A DNA stretch of 64,000 nt. Source: Polaribacter aquimarinus (GTDB lineage Bacteria > Bacteroidota > Bacteroidia > Flavobacteriales > Flavobacteriaceae). How positions within the stretch are numbered: position 1 is the first letter of the stretch; each line of letters begins with the position of its first letter. The stretch spans positions 732,395 through 796,394 of the forward strand of contig NZ_QFFG01000002.1 in NCBI RefSeq assembly GCF_003129485.1. The letters run 5' to 3'. The notes below the pieces were generated by a model, which worked only from the letters and a program-made list of their open reading frames with translations, was not told the origin of the DNA and searched no databases. Both the position numbers and the translations under genes were made by a program. Positions 44,121-53,281 of this stretch are shown in pieces.

Positions 44121-47100
44121 CTAAAAATCAAAACCTAAACTTAATTCAAAACGCGATCCATCTACACTTTTAAAATAACCAATACTACCCCCAAACATAT
44201 TTGCAGCATTAAAGAAGAAGCCACTACCATATGAAGTATGCAGCTTGAAAATTTCTGCTGGTAGAGTACTTATGGTATTGGGAGAACCCCAAACCCTACC
44301 ATAGTCGAATCCAGCATAAACCCCAAGATTTAAAGGAATTAACCCTGTTTTGATTTTATTAATTTTCCATCTTAAGTCTGTAGTCTGAACAAAAGCATTT
44401 TTACCATTAAAACGTTCGTTTCTAAAACCTCTTAAACCTTCATTAGCCCCAATATTTGCAGCTTGGTAAAATTCAAAATCTTCACCAAAATTAAAATGAC
44501 CTTTCATTTTAGAAGCTAAAACCAATTTTCCATTTGGAGTTACTTTATGTGTTATGGCCAGTGATGTAATGTTGTAACTAAAACTTCTATGTTCATTTAA
44601 ATTATTTGTGAACCCAAATTTTGTATCAAACTCAATTCCTAAAGTAGGAAAAGTAGTATTGTCTGAATGTTTATAATGATAACCTGCCTCTAAATTTAAA
44701 AAGTTTTGATTAGAAAAAATTCTGTTAGCTTCATTAAAACTTTTTTCTATATATCTTGTTTCAGTTCTTGCTACATTAAAACTTTGCAATTTAATACTAG
44801 TTTTAATTTCAGCACCTAAGTCACCTCTCCATTTTACAAATGACCCCAGATTAAATTGTCCTATTCTAACTCTATTATAATCTAAATTTTGACTCTTTTT
44901 CTGAGTCTCAGGGTTTAGTGATCCATTTCCAAAACCAAAAAAGTTTCTTGCAAAATTTGGACTGTTAAAACTTGCTTCAATACCTAAATTCCATTTATGA
45001 AAAATATTAGCAAATTCTCCTGAGTAATCTAATTCAAAACCATTGGTGGCAAAATAGTAAAAACCAGAAATAATTTGTTTTGAAGTAAACGGATTTCTTT
45101 CAAAATTATTGACAAGAATAGTGTTTTTTATACCAATTTTGATTCCGTCATCAGGATTGAAACCAATAGCAGGGGAAACCAAATTTGATGAATTTTTTAA
45201 TTTAGTATAATTATAGGTATTGGTTTTGTAATCGTCTGTGAGTTTTTTATGAATGTTAAGAGTTTTAAAAGTGTTCTTTTTGGTTTTTTGATCATAAATC
45301 TTAACGTTATGTTTTGTGTTTATTTCGTAAGTGTCATTGTTTAATCCTCCAACAATTTTAAGTTTGATTGAATTTTTACCTGTAGCACCATTTAGAGTAA
45401 ATACATCATTATCATCTAAACCAAATAACCAAATTTCTTTTGTGATATCATAGCTATATCTTCTTTGTAATATAATTTTTCCTTTTTTACCATTCTTAAT
45501 TCTATAAACAGTAATTTCTGTATCACCATTTGTAGATCGTTTAATATCAAACCAATCATCTTTATTTGTTCCTTTTATGATTTGAAATTTATTTAAATAG
45601 TTAAAATAACGATCAGCGATTTTTTGAAGATTTTTTCTTCTACCTTTTAATTTCTTTTTAATATCATTGATTGTTTCATCTCTTACTTCTTTTGGAAATT
45701 TTGCCATTGCCTTTTCAATAACATCATCTGTTATTTGAGTTTGAATTCTTGCTACTTGCTTATCCCAAACATCTTTTTTAGATTTTGAAATTAATGTCAT
45801 ATCTAATGGATAAGCTGAGTAGCTAAACCATTTAGGGTTCGTTAAATCTTCTGAATAAGAACGCATTCCTTTTAAAGCAGGTATTGAATTGGTTAAAAAA
45901 CCCAATAAAAAACCATCACCAAAAATTGAAAAAGCTTGGTCTCGATCTCTAGGTACAGGTCTGTAAACTATTGTGTTATCACTTTTAAATTCTGCCCATC
46001 TCCACTGATCTTGATGTCTATCCCAATCTCCAATTAACATATCAAAAAGACGAGCTCTAATGTAAGCTTCTTCGTCTATACTATACTTCTCATCCTTTAC
46101 AATATTTTTCCTTAAATCGTCAGTGCTAATCAAGTTATCTGAATAACCAAAGTTTTTTTTATCTCCATGGCCTTCATCAGTTCTTTCTTCAATCATATAC
46201 AATTCATCTCCATAATCTAAGTTAAATTTTCCTAAACTTTTTTGTTTAGGAACATAGAATAATATGGGTTTTGTATGGTAAATATTTATAGCTTCTGCTA
46301 ATTTATCAATGGTAAAAGGGGCATATGGATGAGAACCAGTAAAGACATCCATTAATAAATTTTGAGTTAAAGTTTTATCAAAATGTTCCTCTACGTATTG
46401 ATCTTTAAAAACAACTGCTTGTAAATATTGAACAGCATTTTTTCGTAATGCTCTCATTACATATTGCCTACCTTTTTGATCTTCCAACCGTAAAGATTTT
46501 GATTGATGTCCACCGCCTCTTCTAACAGGTTTTAGACCTCCATAAAGCGTATCTAAACTTACTGTTGGTGCAGTAACTTTTGTTCCAAAATATTTTCGGT
46601 AACGATCTCCCCATAAAAATTTGTAAGATTTGGTCTTAGAAACTTCTTTATTTGTATAAATAGACGCCGTCTTTTCTTTCAGTTTGGCGTTTGGAAAATT
46701 AGAGAATTCAATAATACTATCTTTTTTAAATACATTTGCCTCAAAAACTATTTTTTGATCTTTAGCAGTATAAAAATGAACGGTTGATGAACCATCTTTA
46801 TAAACATCTAATCTAGCAAAACCTTGAGTTCCGTAACCAAAAATTCCTCCGTTCACATTTTTTACAGCAGTGTTTTTAGAACCAGAGCCACTTACAATTT
46901 GAGGTAAATTATTTCTAATAATATATTGTAAACTATGTTCATGACCCGAAACAAAAATGATTTTTTCATTTTCTTGGGCAATTGTAATGATTCGTTTTCT
47001 AAATTCATTGTATTTAGAATTTTGTTGATCTGTATTAGTAATACCGGATGTTTTACGCAAAATATTTTGAATAGTTCCTAAAATAGGAGCAGGTTTTAAA

Positions 47101-47813
47101 TGACTTTTAAAAGAATAATACCCTCCATGAGGACCATTAGTAAACAATGGGTGATGCAAAGCGATTATAGTTGTTTTTCCTTGAGATTTTTTTACCAATC
47201 CTTCAAACTCATCAAAAAATTTCGTTCTTGTTTTTATTTCACAACCATCATTAATTCCAGGATGTTTATCCCAATTGGTTAAATACCAATGCGAATCTAT
47301 AACGATGATATTAATCTGATCATTAATTTCAATTTTTTCTAACGGGCATCCTTTTTCTGGTTGAAATGCATTTTTACCTAAAGCCTTTTCTACTAGTTTT
47401 TCCTGTCTTTTTAGCCCTTTAAGACCATTGTACCAATCATGATTTCCAGGGATTATTAAAGTCTTTCCAATAAATTTTTTTCCAATATCTGTTTGAACTT
47501 TTAACCGATGTTTTGCAAGTTCATAGTTCTTGTTTCCTTTTTTTGGGATCCCTTTTTCATAGACATTATCTCCTAAAAAAATAAGAGTAGCATTATTTTT
47601 TGCTTTTTTTATTTCTTGTTCTAAATAAGCTAGAGCTACATCTTTTTTTCCTAAATCAGAGTTACCAGCATCACCGATTAAATAAAATGAGTGTAAGATT
47701 TCTGCATTATTTTTTTTGAAGTTATGGTCTTCGATTACCTGCATTTTTGTCGTTGCACAGGCATACATTAAAATTGCAATAGATATTAATAAAAAAAGTC
47801 TTAGGATTCTCAT
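44121..47813 (-). CDS. Metallophosphoesterase fused to outer-membrane barrel
   Basis: 1230 residues. Lipobox LMYAC near the N-terminus. Residues about 40-330 are a calcineurin-like phosphoesterase: YLIGDAGNSD, IFLGDNVYEKG, IPGNHDWYNG, ALHHPLFTNG, VSGHEHSLQ. Residues about 420-650 contain GGGHQSKSLRL, YVMRALRK, IGDWDRHQDQW and PVPRDRDQAF, which recall a small-molecule or protein kinase-like fold; this is inference. The C-terminal 370 residues form a bacterial surface antigen (D15-type) beta-barrel ending LSLGFDF. The ATG at 47813 gives the signal peptide; 47831 is a possible earlier start. Confidence 0.88.
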   Translation of the reverse strand: MRILRLFLLISIAILMYACATTKMQVIEDHNFKKNNAEILHSFYLIGDAGNSDLGKKDVALAYLEQEIKKAKNNATLIFLGDNVYEKGIPKKGNKNYELAKHRLKVQTDIGKKFIGKTLIIPGNHDWYNGLKGLKRQEKLVEKALGKNAFQPEKGCPLEKIEINDQINIIVIDSHWYLTNWDKHPGINDGCEIKTRTKFFDEFEGLVKKSQGKTTIIALHHPLFTNGPHGGYYSFKSHLKPAPILGTIQNILRKTSGITNTDQQNSKYNEFRKRIITIAQENEKIIFVSGHEHSLQYIIRNNLPQIVSGSGSKNTAVKNVNGGIFGYGTQGFARLDVYKDGSSTVHFYTAKDQKIVFEANVFKKDSIIEFSNFPNAKLKEKTASIYTNKEVSKTKSYKFLWGDRYRKYFGTKVTAPTVSLDTLYGGLKPVRRGGGHQSKSLRLEDQKGRQYVMRALRKNAVQYLQAVVFKDQYVEEHFDKTLTQNLLMDVFTGSHPYAPFTIDKLAEAINIYHTKPILFYVPKQKSLGKFNLDYGDELYMIEERTDEGHGDKKNFGYSDNLISTDDLRKNIVKDEKYSIDEEAYIRARLFDMLIGDWDRHQDQWRWAEFKSDNTIVYRPVPRDRDQAFSIFGDGFLLGFLTNSIPALKGMRSYSEDLTNPKWFSYSAYPLDMTLISKSKKDVWDKQVARIQTQITDDVIEKAMAKFPKEVRDETINDIKKKLKGRRKNLQKIADRYFNYLNKFQIIKGTNKDDWFDIKRSTNGDTEITVYRIKNGKKGKIILQRRYSYDITKEIWLFGLDDNDVFTLNGATGKNSIKLKIVGGLNNDTYEINTKHNVKIYDQKTKKNTFKTLNIHKKLTDDYKTNTYNYTKLKNSSNLVSPAIGFNPDDGIKIGIKNTILVNNFERNPFTSKQIISGFYYFATNGFELDYSGEFANIFHKWNLGIEASFNSPNFARNFFGFGNGSLNPETQKKSQNLDYNRVRIGQFNLGSFVKWRGDLGAEIKTSIKLQSFNVARTETRYIEKSFNEANRIFSNQNFLNLEAGYHYKHSDNTTFPTLGIEFDTKFGFTNNLNEHRSFSYNITSLAITHKVTPNGKLVLASKMKGHFNFGEDFEFYQAANIGANEGLRGFRNERFNGKNAFVQTTDLRWKINKIKTGLIPLNLGVYAGFDYGRVWGSPNTISTLPAEIFKLHTSYGSGFFFNAANMFGGSIGYFKSVDGSRFELSLGFDF

Positions 47814-47823
47814 GGTTGTAAAA

Positions 47824-48414
47824 TTAACCATTTATAAATTGTTTTAATTGCTTTAGGGTATCAATATCTGTAAGATTAGTAGTGGTTTTTGGTGATAAAA
47901 CAGCATCTAAATTTTTGTTTAGAAATGTTTTAGCACCTTTATTTCCTTTAATTTTTAGTAAATCATCAAAATAAATGGATGGAATTAAAGCAGGTACTCC
48001 ATACGTTTCTTTGTATTTGGAGGCAATAATTTTTGAAGGATTGACTTTAAATAAGTTAATCATATCATTTAAATAAGATAACTGAATTCCAGGTTGATCA
48101 GCCAGTAAAATTAGTACACTTTTTAAATTTGGTTGGGCTTTTTTTATGAAATCTAAACCTTTAGAAATACTTGAACTTAAACCCTCTTCAAAATTTTTAT
48201 TTATGATAATTTGTGTGTTTTTAAAATTAATTTGATTTTCTATTTTCTCACGATTAGCACCTAAAACACAAAACGTATTTTTTGAAGTTATTTTAGTTGC
48301 TTTTTCTAATGTAATTTCCAAAAGTGTTTTGTTATCAATTGTAGCCAATTGTTTTATAGATTTCATTCTTGATGAGCTCCCAGCAGCCAAAACTAAAACA
48401 ACAATATCACCCAT
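47824..48414 (-). CDS. MobA-like nucleotidyltransferase
   Basis: 196 residues. The N-terminal nucleotide site reads VLVLAAGSSSRMKSIKQLA; SLLILLADQP-like VLILLADQPGIQ follows, then YGVPALIPSIYF. These mark the MobA-like NTP transferases that make molybdopterin cytosine dinucleotide for xanthine dehydrogenase-type enzymes (MocA). Its ATG directly follows the stop of the XdhC gene. No molybdenum hydroxylase lies in the window. Confidence 0.9.
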   Translation of the reverse strand: MGDIVVLVLAAGSSSRMKSIKQLATIDNKTLLEITLEKATKITSKNTFCVLGANREKIENQINFKNTQIIINKNFEEGLSSSISKGLDFIKKAQPNLKSVLILLADQPGIQLSYLNDMINLFKVNPSKIIASKYKETYGVPALIPSIYFDDLLKIKGNKGAKTFLNKNLDAVLSPKTTTNLTDIDTLKQLKQFING

Positions 48415-49437
48415 TTATGACGTATGAATTTTACCGTTAATTTTACGAAGTGAAAAAGGTTCTTTTTTTCTAATTACAGCTAAAATTTCTGCAATAATAG
48501 AAACTGCAATTTCCTCTGGAGTTTGTGCGCCAATATGTAAACCAGCAGGTGTGTATATGTTGTCTAAAAATTCATCAGAAATGTTTGGGGTAAACTCAAA
48601 CAACTCGTTAAACAGCCGTTCTCTTCTTTTTGGTGTCCCTAAAATACCTATGTATTTGGGATTGTATTCAGATAGTTTTATAACATATTTTAAATCTTGT
48701 ACGTAACTATGATTCATAATTACAATAGCAGTGTTTTCTGTAATATCAGAAAATTGAATCGTTTCTGGGCTTTCACCAACAACAGAGTTTGCTCCAGGGA
48801 AATCAGATAACTTTTTGCTGTCTTTAGCAGAAGTAATGACATCTATTTCCCAACCAAGATTCGCTGCAATTCTACACAGTTTTACAGCATCGTGTTCACC
48901 ACCAATAATAATCAATCTAAACGCAGGTTGTAAAACTTGTGTAATAGTATCTACTTCATCTTTTGAATTGATTGAAAAAGCATCAGAAAAAGTAAATTGT
49001 TGTTGATTTTTAAAAGTTACTGTAGAACCAAAATTGCCATAAGCTTCATCTTGTTTTATAAAATGACTCTCAATTTTTATTGGTTCTCTTGCTGTGGTTG
49101 TTTTATAAAATTCTTTTAAAAACTTAGTTGTAATAAAAAAAGGCTCAATTAATATGTAAAGAACTCCTTCACAACCCAATCTATATCTACCATCATAAGT
49201 AATTATTTTAGGTTTTTCATCAACAAAAACAGATTCACTTCGTTTAATAATTTCCTTTTCTACACAACCTCCAGAAACTGCACCAACAGAAGATAAATCT
49301 TCAGCAATTAACATTCTAACTCCAGGTTTTCTGTATGACGAACCTTCTAAAAAAACTACAGATGCCAACACATTTTTCAATCCTTTTTCTTGGTTGATGA
49401 TAGCTTTATTTATAATTTCTTTGAGTTCGTGTATCAT
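48415..49437 (-). CDS. xdhC: XdhC family protein
   Basis: 340 residues. The N-terminal XdhC/CoxI domain has ASVVFLEGSSYRKPGVRMLI, GAVSGGCVEKEII and YDGRYRLGCEGVLYILIEP. The C-terminal Rossmann domain has LIIIGGEHDAVKLCRIAANLG, VIMNHSYVQDLKYVIKLS and YIGILGTPKRRERL, then GAQTPEEIAVSIIAEI. XdhC binds molybdenum cofactor, supports its sulfuration and inserts it into xanthine dehydrogenase-type enzymes. It sits with a MocA-like transferase, consistent with that role. Confidence 0.93.
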   Translation of the reverse strand: MIHELKEIINKAIINQEKGLKNVLASVVFLEGSSYRKPGVRMLIAEDLSSVGAVSGGCVEKEIIKRSESVFVDEKPKIITYDGRYRLGCEGVLYILIEPFFITTKFLKEFYKTTTAREPIKIESHFIKQDEAYGNFGSTVTFKNQQQFTFSDAFSINSKDEVDTITQVLQPAFRLIIIGGEHDAVKLCRIAANLGWEIDVITSAKDSKKLSDFPGANSVVGESPETIQFSDITENTAIVIMNHSYVQDLKYVIKLSEYNPKYIGILGTPKRRERLFNELFEFTPNISDEFLDNIYTPAGLHIGAQTPEEIAVSIIAEILAVIRKKEPFSLRKINGKIHTS

Positions 49438-49481
49438 TATTAGAAATATGCTCTACGAATATAAAACTTTTAAAATTACAT

Positions 49482-49970
49482 TTATTGGTAGATGCTATCT
49501 TTAAATTTCTTTTTTAGCAAGGTTAATTTTTGATTTATATAATTTTTACAAAATGGTTTTTCAGGATTCGATTGATAGTAATTCTGAAATTCTTTAGATG
49601 AAGGTTTAAATTGATTAAATTCTAAAATCTGTGTTATAATCTTGTTGTCAAATTGAAGTTGTAATTCATTAATTATTTTTAAACTTTCTTCTTTTTGTTG
49701 ATTTGTAAAATAATAAATCGCAGAACGATATTTACTACGCATAGAATGATTACTTGTACTTTTATGCGTTACTAAATGAATTTCAATTAGGGTTTTTAAG
49801 TTGATTTTTGAGCTATCAAAATGAACTATAACAGCTTCAGAAAAAGTGTTGTTTTTTTCAGTTGAAGATACCCAACCTTGTTCCACTTTCTCAACTCCAA
49901 GTAACGATTGAAAAACAGCTTCTGTACACCAATGACACCCACCTCCAAAAGCAATTTTGCTTAATTCCAT
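49482..49970 (-). CDS. Divergent MsrA-like protein
   Basis: 162 residues, a second MsrA in the operon. The active-site motif is GGGCHWCTEAVFQSLLGVEK, so the reactive Cys and the following Glu are kept but the usual Phe of GCFW is His. The YRSAIYYF segment is kept, while the Asp upstream of it in normal MsrA (GDRGTQYRS) is missing. The C-terminal FKPSSKEFQNYYQSNPEKPF matches the FYxAEehHQnYY segment only partly. It may reduce another substrate or have lower activity. The start overlaps the aldo/keto reductase gene by 10 bases. Confidence 0.8.
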   Translation of the reverse strand: MELSKIAFGGGCHWCTEAVFQSLLGVEKVEQGWVSSTEKNNTFSEAVIVHFDSSKINLKTLIEIHLVTHKSTSNHSMRSKYRSAIYYFTNQQKEESLKIINELQLQFDNKIITQILEFNQFKPSSKEFQNYYQSNPEKPFCKNYINQKLTLLKKKFKDSIYQ

Positions 49971-50905
49971 TCTAGTTTTTTTCTTTCGTCCCAATAAAAA
50001 TCTGGAGAAACTTTAAAAGAACTTAGTAACTCAATATCATCATCAGAAAGCATAAAATAATTCGCTTTTAGATTTTCTGAAAATTGATTGGTATTACTTG
50101 CGCCACTTAAAACCGTAGCATTTGCAATTGTTTGTAAACTGTATTTTAATGAGATTGCATCCACTCCAACGTTGTGTTTTTGTGCTAAATTTTCTAAAGT
50201 CGAATACATTTTTTCATAGTGAGGATAGTTTTTATTGCTAAAAACACGACCATTTGCTAATGCTTCTTTAATAACAATTGATTTGTTTTGTTGCTGTAAT
50301 TCATCAATAATTTCTAATAAACTTTGATCTAAAAAATTATAGGTCACTTGAAAAACATCAAATAATGGCTCTCCATCAACAAAAACAGTTAACGCTTTTT
50401 TAATCACTTCTACTTGATTTGTTCCTGTTGTGGTAATTCCGATTTTAAGATTGTGCTCTTTTTTTAAACGAACCAATTCATTTAAAACGCCTTCATTTTC
50501 TAAAACACCCGTTTCTAAAGTTGTAGAATGAATTTGATACACCTTAAAATAGGGTAGCAGTTGTTTTGAGAACTTCCACTGTTCTTTTAATTTAGCTAAA
50601 CTATGTTCTTTTACTTCGTGGACTTTGGCATTTGCATCAAAATTTGCAGTGTAGGTATATCCCCATTTTGTGGCAACTTCAATTGAATCATCATCTTTGG
50701 TTTGCAACCATTCTAACAGTAATTCTTCAGCCAAACCATAACCTGGAGCTGTATCAAAATATCTTATTCCAAGATTATAAGCATCTTCCAAAACTTGAAA
50801 ACTTTCTTGTCTAAATCGTTTTAAATTCGAGTTGTCGCAATTTTCTATACGCACATTAATGTATTGTGGCCTCCCTAGTGCAGCTGTTCCTAAACCTATT
50901 TTCAT
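49961..50905 (-). CDS. Aldo/keto reductase
   Basis: 314 residues. The barrel starts MKIGLGTAALGRPQYINV; catalytic residues are recognisable as the Asp/Tyr pair in YFDTAPGYGLAEELL, Lys in VATKWGYTY, and His in YQIHSTT. NAD(P)-site segments near LKIGITTTG and ATVLSGASNTNQF follow. Substrate unknown; detoxification of carbonyls is likely given the redox-repair operon around it. Overlaps the next gene and follows selO by 45 bases. Confidence 0.92.
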   Translation of the reverse strand: MKIGLGTAALGRPQYINVRIENCDNSNLKRFRQESFQVLEDAYNLGIRYFDTAPGYGLAEELLLEWLQTKDDDSIEVATKWGYTYTANFDANAKVHEVKEHSLAKLKEQWKFSKQLLPYFKVYQIHSTTLETGVLENEGVLNELVRLKKEHNLKIGITTTGTNQVEVIKKALTVFVDGEPLFDVFQVTYNFLDQSLLEIIDELQQQNKSIVIKEALANGRVFSNKNYPHYEKMYSTLENLAQKHNVGVDAISLKYSLQTIANATVLSGASNTNQFSENLKANYFMLSDDDIELLSSFKVSPDFYWDERKKLEWN

Positions 50906-50950
50906 TTTTTAAATTTTTGTTTCTAACCTTTCAGTTGTGTTTATATACTT

Positions 50951-52507
50951 TTAAGAACTACAAGATAACATTGAACAACCTACTTTATGTCTTGCCCATT
51001 CAGGACGTTTTGTAAACCATTTTTGATTTTTTGGTTGTTCATCATATGGTTTTTTTAAGAGTTGAAATAATTCATCAATTAAAGTATAATCGCCTTGATC
51101 TGCTGCATCAATTGCCAATTGTGCCATATAATTACGTAAAACATATTTAGGATTTACAGCATTCATTTTTGCTTTTCTTTCATTGTTAGAAAGCTTCTCC
51201 TTTTTTAATCTTTCAGCATATGTGTTTAACCAAGTATTCCATAGTTGTTTTACTTCTTCAGAAATATTTTCAGCATCATAAAATGCATCTTCAATCACTT
51301 TTAAATTTGAATTTTCATCAGAAAAATTACTTAAATTTCTAAAGAAAATAGTCATATCAGTTTCTACCAATTGCAAAGTATCTTCTAAATTCTGAATGAT
51401 GCCTAAATCGTTTTTATTATCTTCAAATAAACCTAATTTTGATTTCATCATTGTCAACGATTTTTGCTCAAAATTTGTTTTATATTCAGCCAAAATAGCT
51501 TCTAAAGGTTCAACTTCTTCAATTAACGGATACAGTGCATTTGCTAATTGAAACAAATTCCACAAGCCAATATTTGGCTGATTTCCATATCTGTAACGTT
51601 TGTGTTGTCTGTCAGTAGTGTTTGGTGTCCACCCAAAATCGAACCCTTCTAACCAACCATATGGGCCATAATCGATGGTTAAACCTAAGATGGACATATT
51701 ATCCGTATTCATAACTCCGTGAACAAAACCCACCCTTTGCCAATGAATTATCATTTCTAAAGTACGTTTAGAAACTTCTTTGAAAAAGTTGATATAGGTT
51801 TCTTTAGATGGTTTTCCTATATGATTAAAATGATGTTTGATGGTATAATCTACCAAAATTTTAAGGTTTTTTACATCTTTTCTAGCTGTAAAAATTTCAA
51901 AATTCCCAAAACGTAAAAATGATGGAGAAATTCTAGATACGATTGCCCCTTTTTCGTAAGCAGGATTGCCATTATACAAAACATCTCTTAAAACATCATC
52001 GCCAGTTAAACTTAAAGACAAAGATCTCGTTGTTGGCACACCCAAATGAAACATAGCTTCTGCACATAAATATTCTCTAATTGACGAGCGCAAAACAGCT
52101 AAACCATCTGCTGTTCTAGAATACGGAGTTTCTCCTGCACCTTTTAATTGTACTTTCCAATTTTTGTTGTGATGTTCAACTTCGAATAAATTGATGGCTC
52201 TTCCATCACCTAATTGTCCTGCCCAATTACCAAATTGATGCCCTGCATAACACATTGCATAGGGTTTTGTATTCGGGTAAATTTCATTTCCAGTTACAAC
52301 ATCTCTAAAAAAATCTGTTTGTAATTCTTCTGATGAAATACCTAATTCATTAGCCATTTCTTGCGAAGTGTGAATCACTTTTGGCTCTTTTGTTTTTTTC
52401 GGATTTACATGCGAAAATACGGCTTCAGTAACTTGTCTTCTTGAGTTTTCAAGAATTGGGTCTGCAGGTAATTTTGTAGTAAAAGTATCTTTTATGTTTA
52501 GTTTCAT
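50951..52507 (-). CDS. selO: SelO/YdiU family protein adenylyltransferase
   Basis: 518 residues. SelO has a kinase fold with a flipped ATP and transfers AMP to Ser, Thr or Tyr of target proteins. Motifs: AGHQFGNWAGQLGDGRAI, WKVQLKGAGETPYSRTADGL, RSSIREYLCAEAM, VGFVHGVMNTDNMSILGLT (catalytic loop) and IDYGPYG (metal-binding Asp). The C-terminal CSMLSCSS holds the conserved Cys that is selenocysteine in animals. Its ATG overlaps the glutaredoxin stop (ATGA). In E. coli, glutaredoxin is a known SelO target, so the overlap is functionally telling. Confidence 0.96.
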   Translation of the reverse strand: MKLNIKDTFTTKLPADPILENSRRQVTEAVFSHVNPKKTKEPKVIHTSQEMANELGISSEELQTDFFRDVVTGNEIYPNTKPYAMCYAGHQFGNWAGQLGDGRAINLFEVEHHNKNWKVQLKGAGETPYSRTADGLAVLRSSIREYLCAEAMFHLGVPTTRSLSLSLTGDDVLRDVLYNGNPAYEKGAIVSRISPSFLRFGNFEIFTARKDVKNLKILVDYTIKHHFNHIGKPSKETYINFFKEVSKRTLEMIIHWQRVGFVHGVMNTDNMSILGLTIDYGPYGWLEGFDFGWTPNTTDRQHKRYRYGNQPNIGLWNLFQLANALYPLIEEVEPLEAILAEYKTNFEQKSLTMMKSKLGLFEDNKNDLGIIQNLEDTLQLVETDMTIFFRNLSNFSDENSNLKVIEDAFYDAENISEEVKQLWNTWLNTYAERLKKEKLSNNERKAKMNAVNPKYVLRNYMAQLAIDAADQGDYTLIDELFQLLKKPYDEQPKNQKWFTKRPEWARHKVGCSMLSCSS

Positions 52508-52743
52508 AGTAGTTTATCTATCCATTTTTGAAGCTCTTTATCAGAAGGATTTCTCAACTTTTTTTGGTTGATGGTTATTGTAGGAAAATTCAATTTCCGA
52601 TTCTCATACAAGTTACGTAATTCTTCTGCAAAATCTTCATTTTGTTCTACATCTAAAAACGCGTAATCTAAGTTACGCGTTTCTAAAAATGTTTTATAGT
52701 ATTGAGTTTTATGGCATCTTTCTGCACCATATAATTTAATCAT
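52504..52743 (-). CDS. Glutaredoxin-like protein (monothiol CHKT)
   Basis: 79 residues, single glutaredoxin-fold domain. The N-terminal active site is GAERCHKTQYYKTFLETRN, with one cysteine where CPYC or CxxC is usual. The cis-proline motif is FPTITINQKKLRNPSD. It lies one base after msrA and overlaps selO by four bases, so expression of the two is tightly coupled. Probably a SelO substrate or partner; that is inference from E. coli. Confidence 0.88.
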   Translation of the reverse strand: MIKLYGAERCHKTQYYKTFLETRNLDYAFLDVEQNEDFAEELRNLYENRKLNFPTITINQKKLRNPSDKELQKWIDKLL

Positions 52744-52744
52744 C

Positions 52745-53281
52745 TTACTTTAATTTATCAGCGTGTAATTTTCTCAATTTTGATAATTTTGGAGCAATTA
52801 CAAAACTACAATATCCTTGTTGCGTGTTTTCTCTGTAATAGTTTTGATGTTCTTGTTCTGCTTCATAAAAAACTGGCAAAGGACTAATTTCAGTCACAAT
52901 TTTATCATCATAATAAGGCTGAATCTGTTTTAAAACTTCATCAGATATCAGTTTCTGATTCTCATTGTTATAAAAAATGACAGATCTGTATTGAGTACCT
53001 CTATCTGCACCTTGTCTGTTTAAAGTAGTAGGGTCGTGAGTTGTCATAAAAATCACTAAAATATCTTCAAACGAAATGATATTTGCATCAAATGTAATTT
53101 GAATTACCTCTGCATGTCCTGTTAATCCTGAACAAATTTCTCTATAGGTTGGTTTCCCAGGAGCATTACCTCCTGCATAACCTGAAATTACTTTTTCTAC
53201 ACCTTTTACTTCTTGGAATACAGCTTCTGTACACCAAAAACAACCACCTCCTAAAGTGGCTAATTGTAAATCTTTACTCAT
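52745..53281 (-). CDS. msrA: Peptide-methionine (S)-S-oxide reductase
   Basis: 178 residues. Canonical MsrA: GGGCFWCTEAVFQEVKGVEK with the reactive Cys, YAGGNAPGKPTYREIC, GLTGHAEVIQITFD, RQGADRGTQYRSVIFY, and FYEAEQEHQNYYREN. Repairs the S-epimer of methionine sulfoxide. Overlaps msrB by 8 bases and is followed by the glutaredoxin. Confidence 0.97.
   Translation of the reverse strand: MSKDLQLATLGGGCFWCTEAVFQEVKGVEKVISGYAGGNAPGKPTYREICSGLTGHAEVIQITFDANIISFEDILVIFMTTHDPTTLNRQGADRGTQYRSVIFYNNENQKLISDEVLKQIQPYYDDKIVTEISPLPVFYEAEQEHQNYYRENTQQGYCSFVIAPKLSKLRKLHADKLK

Noticed and set aside
50951..52507. Selenocysteine in SelO
   Set aside because: The C-terminal residue is an ordinary Cys codon; no in-frame TGA before the stop.
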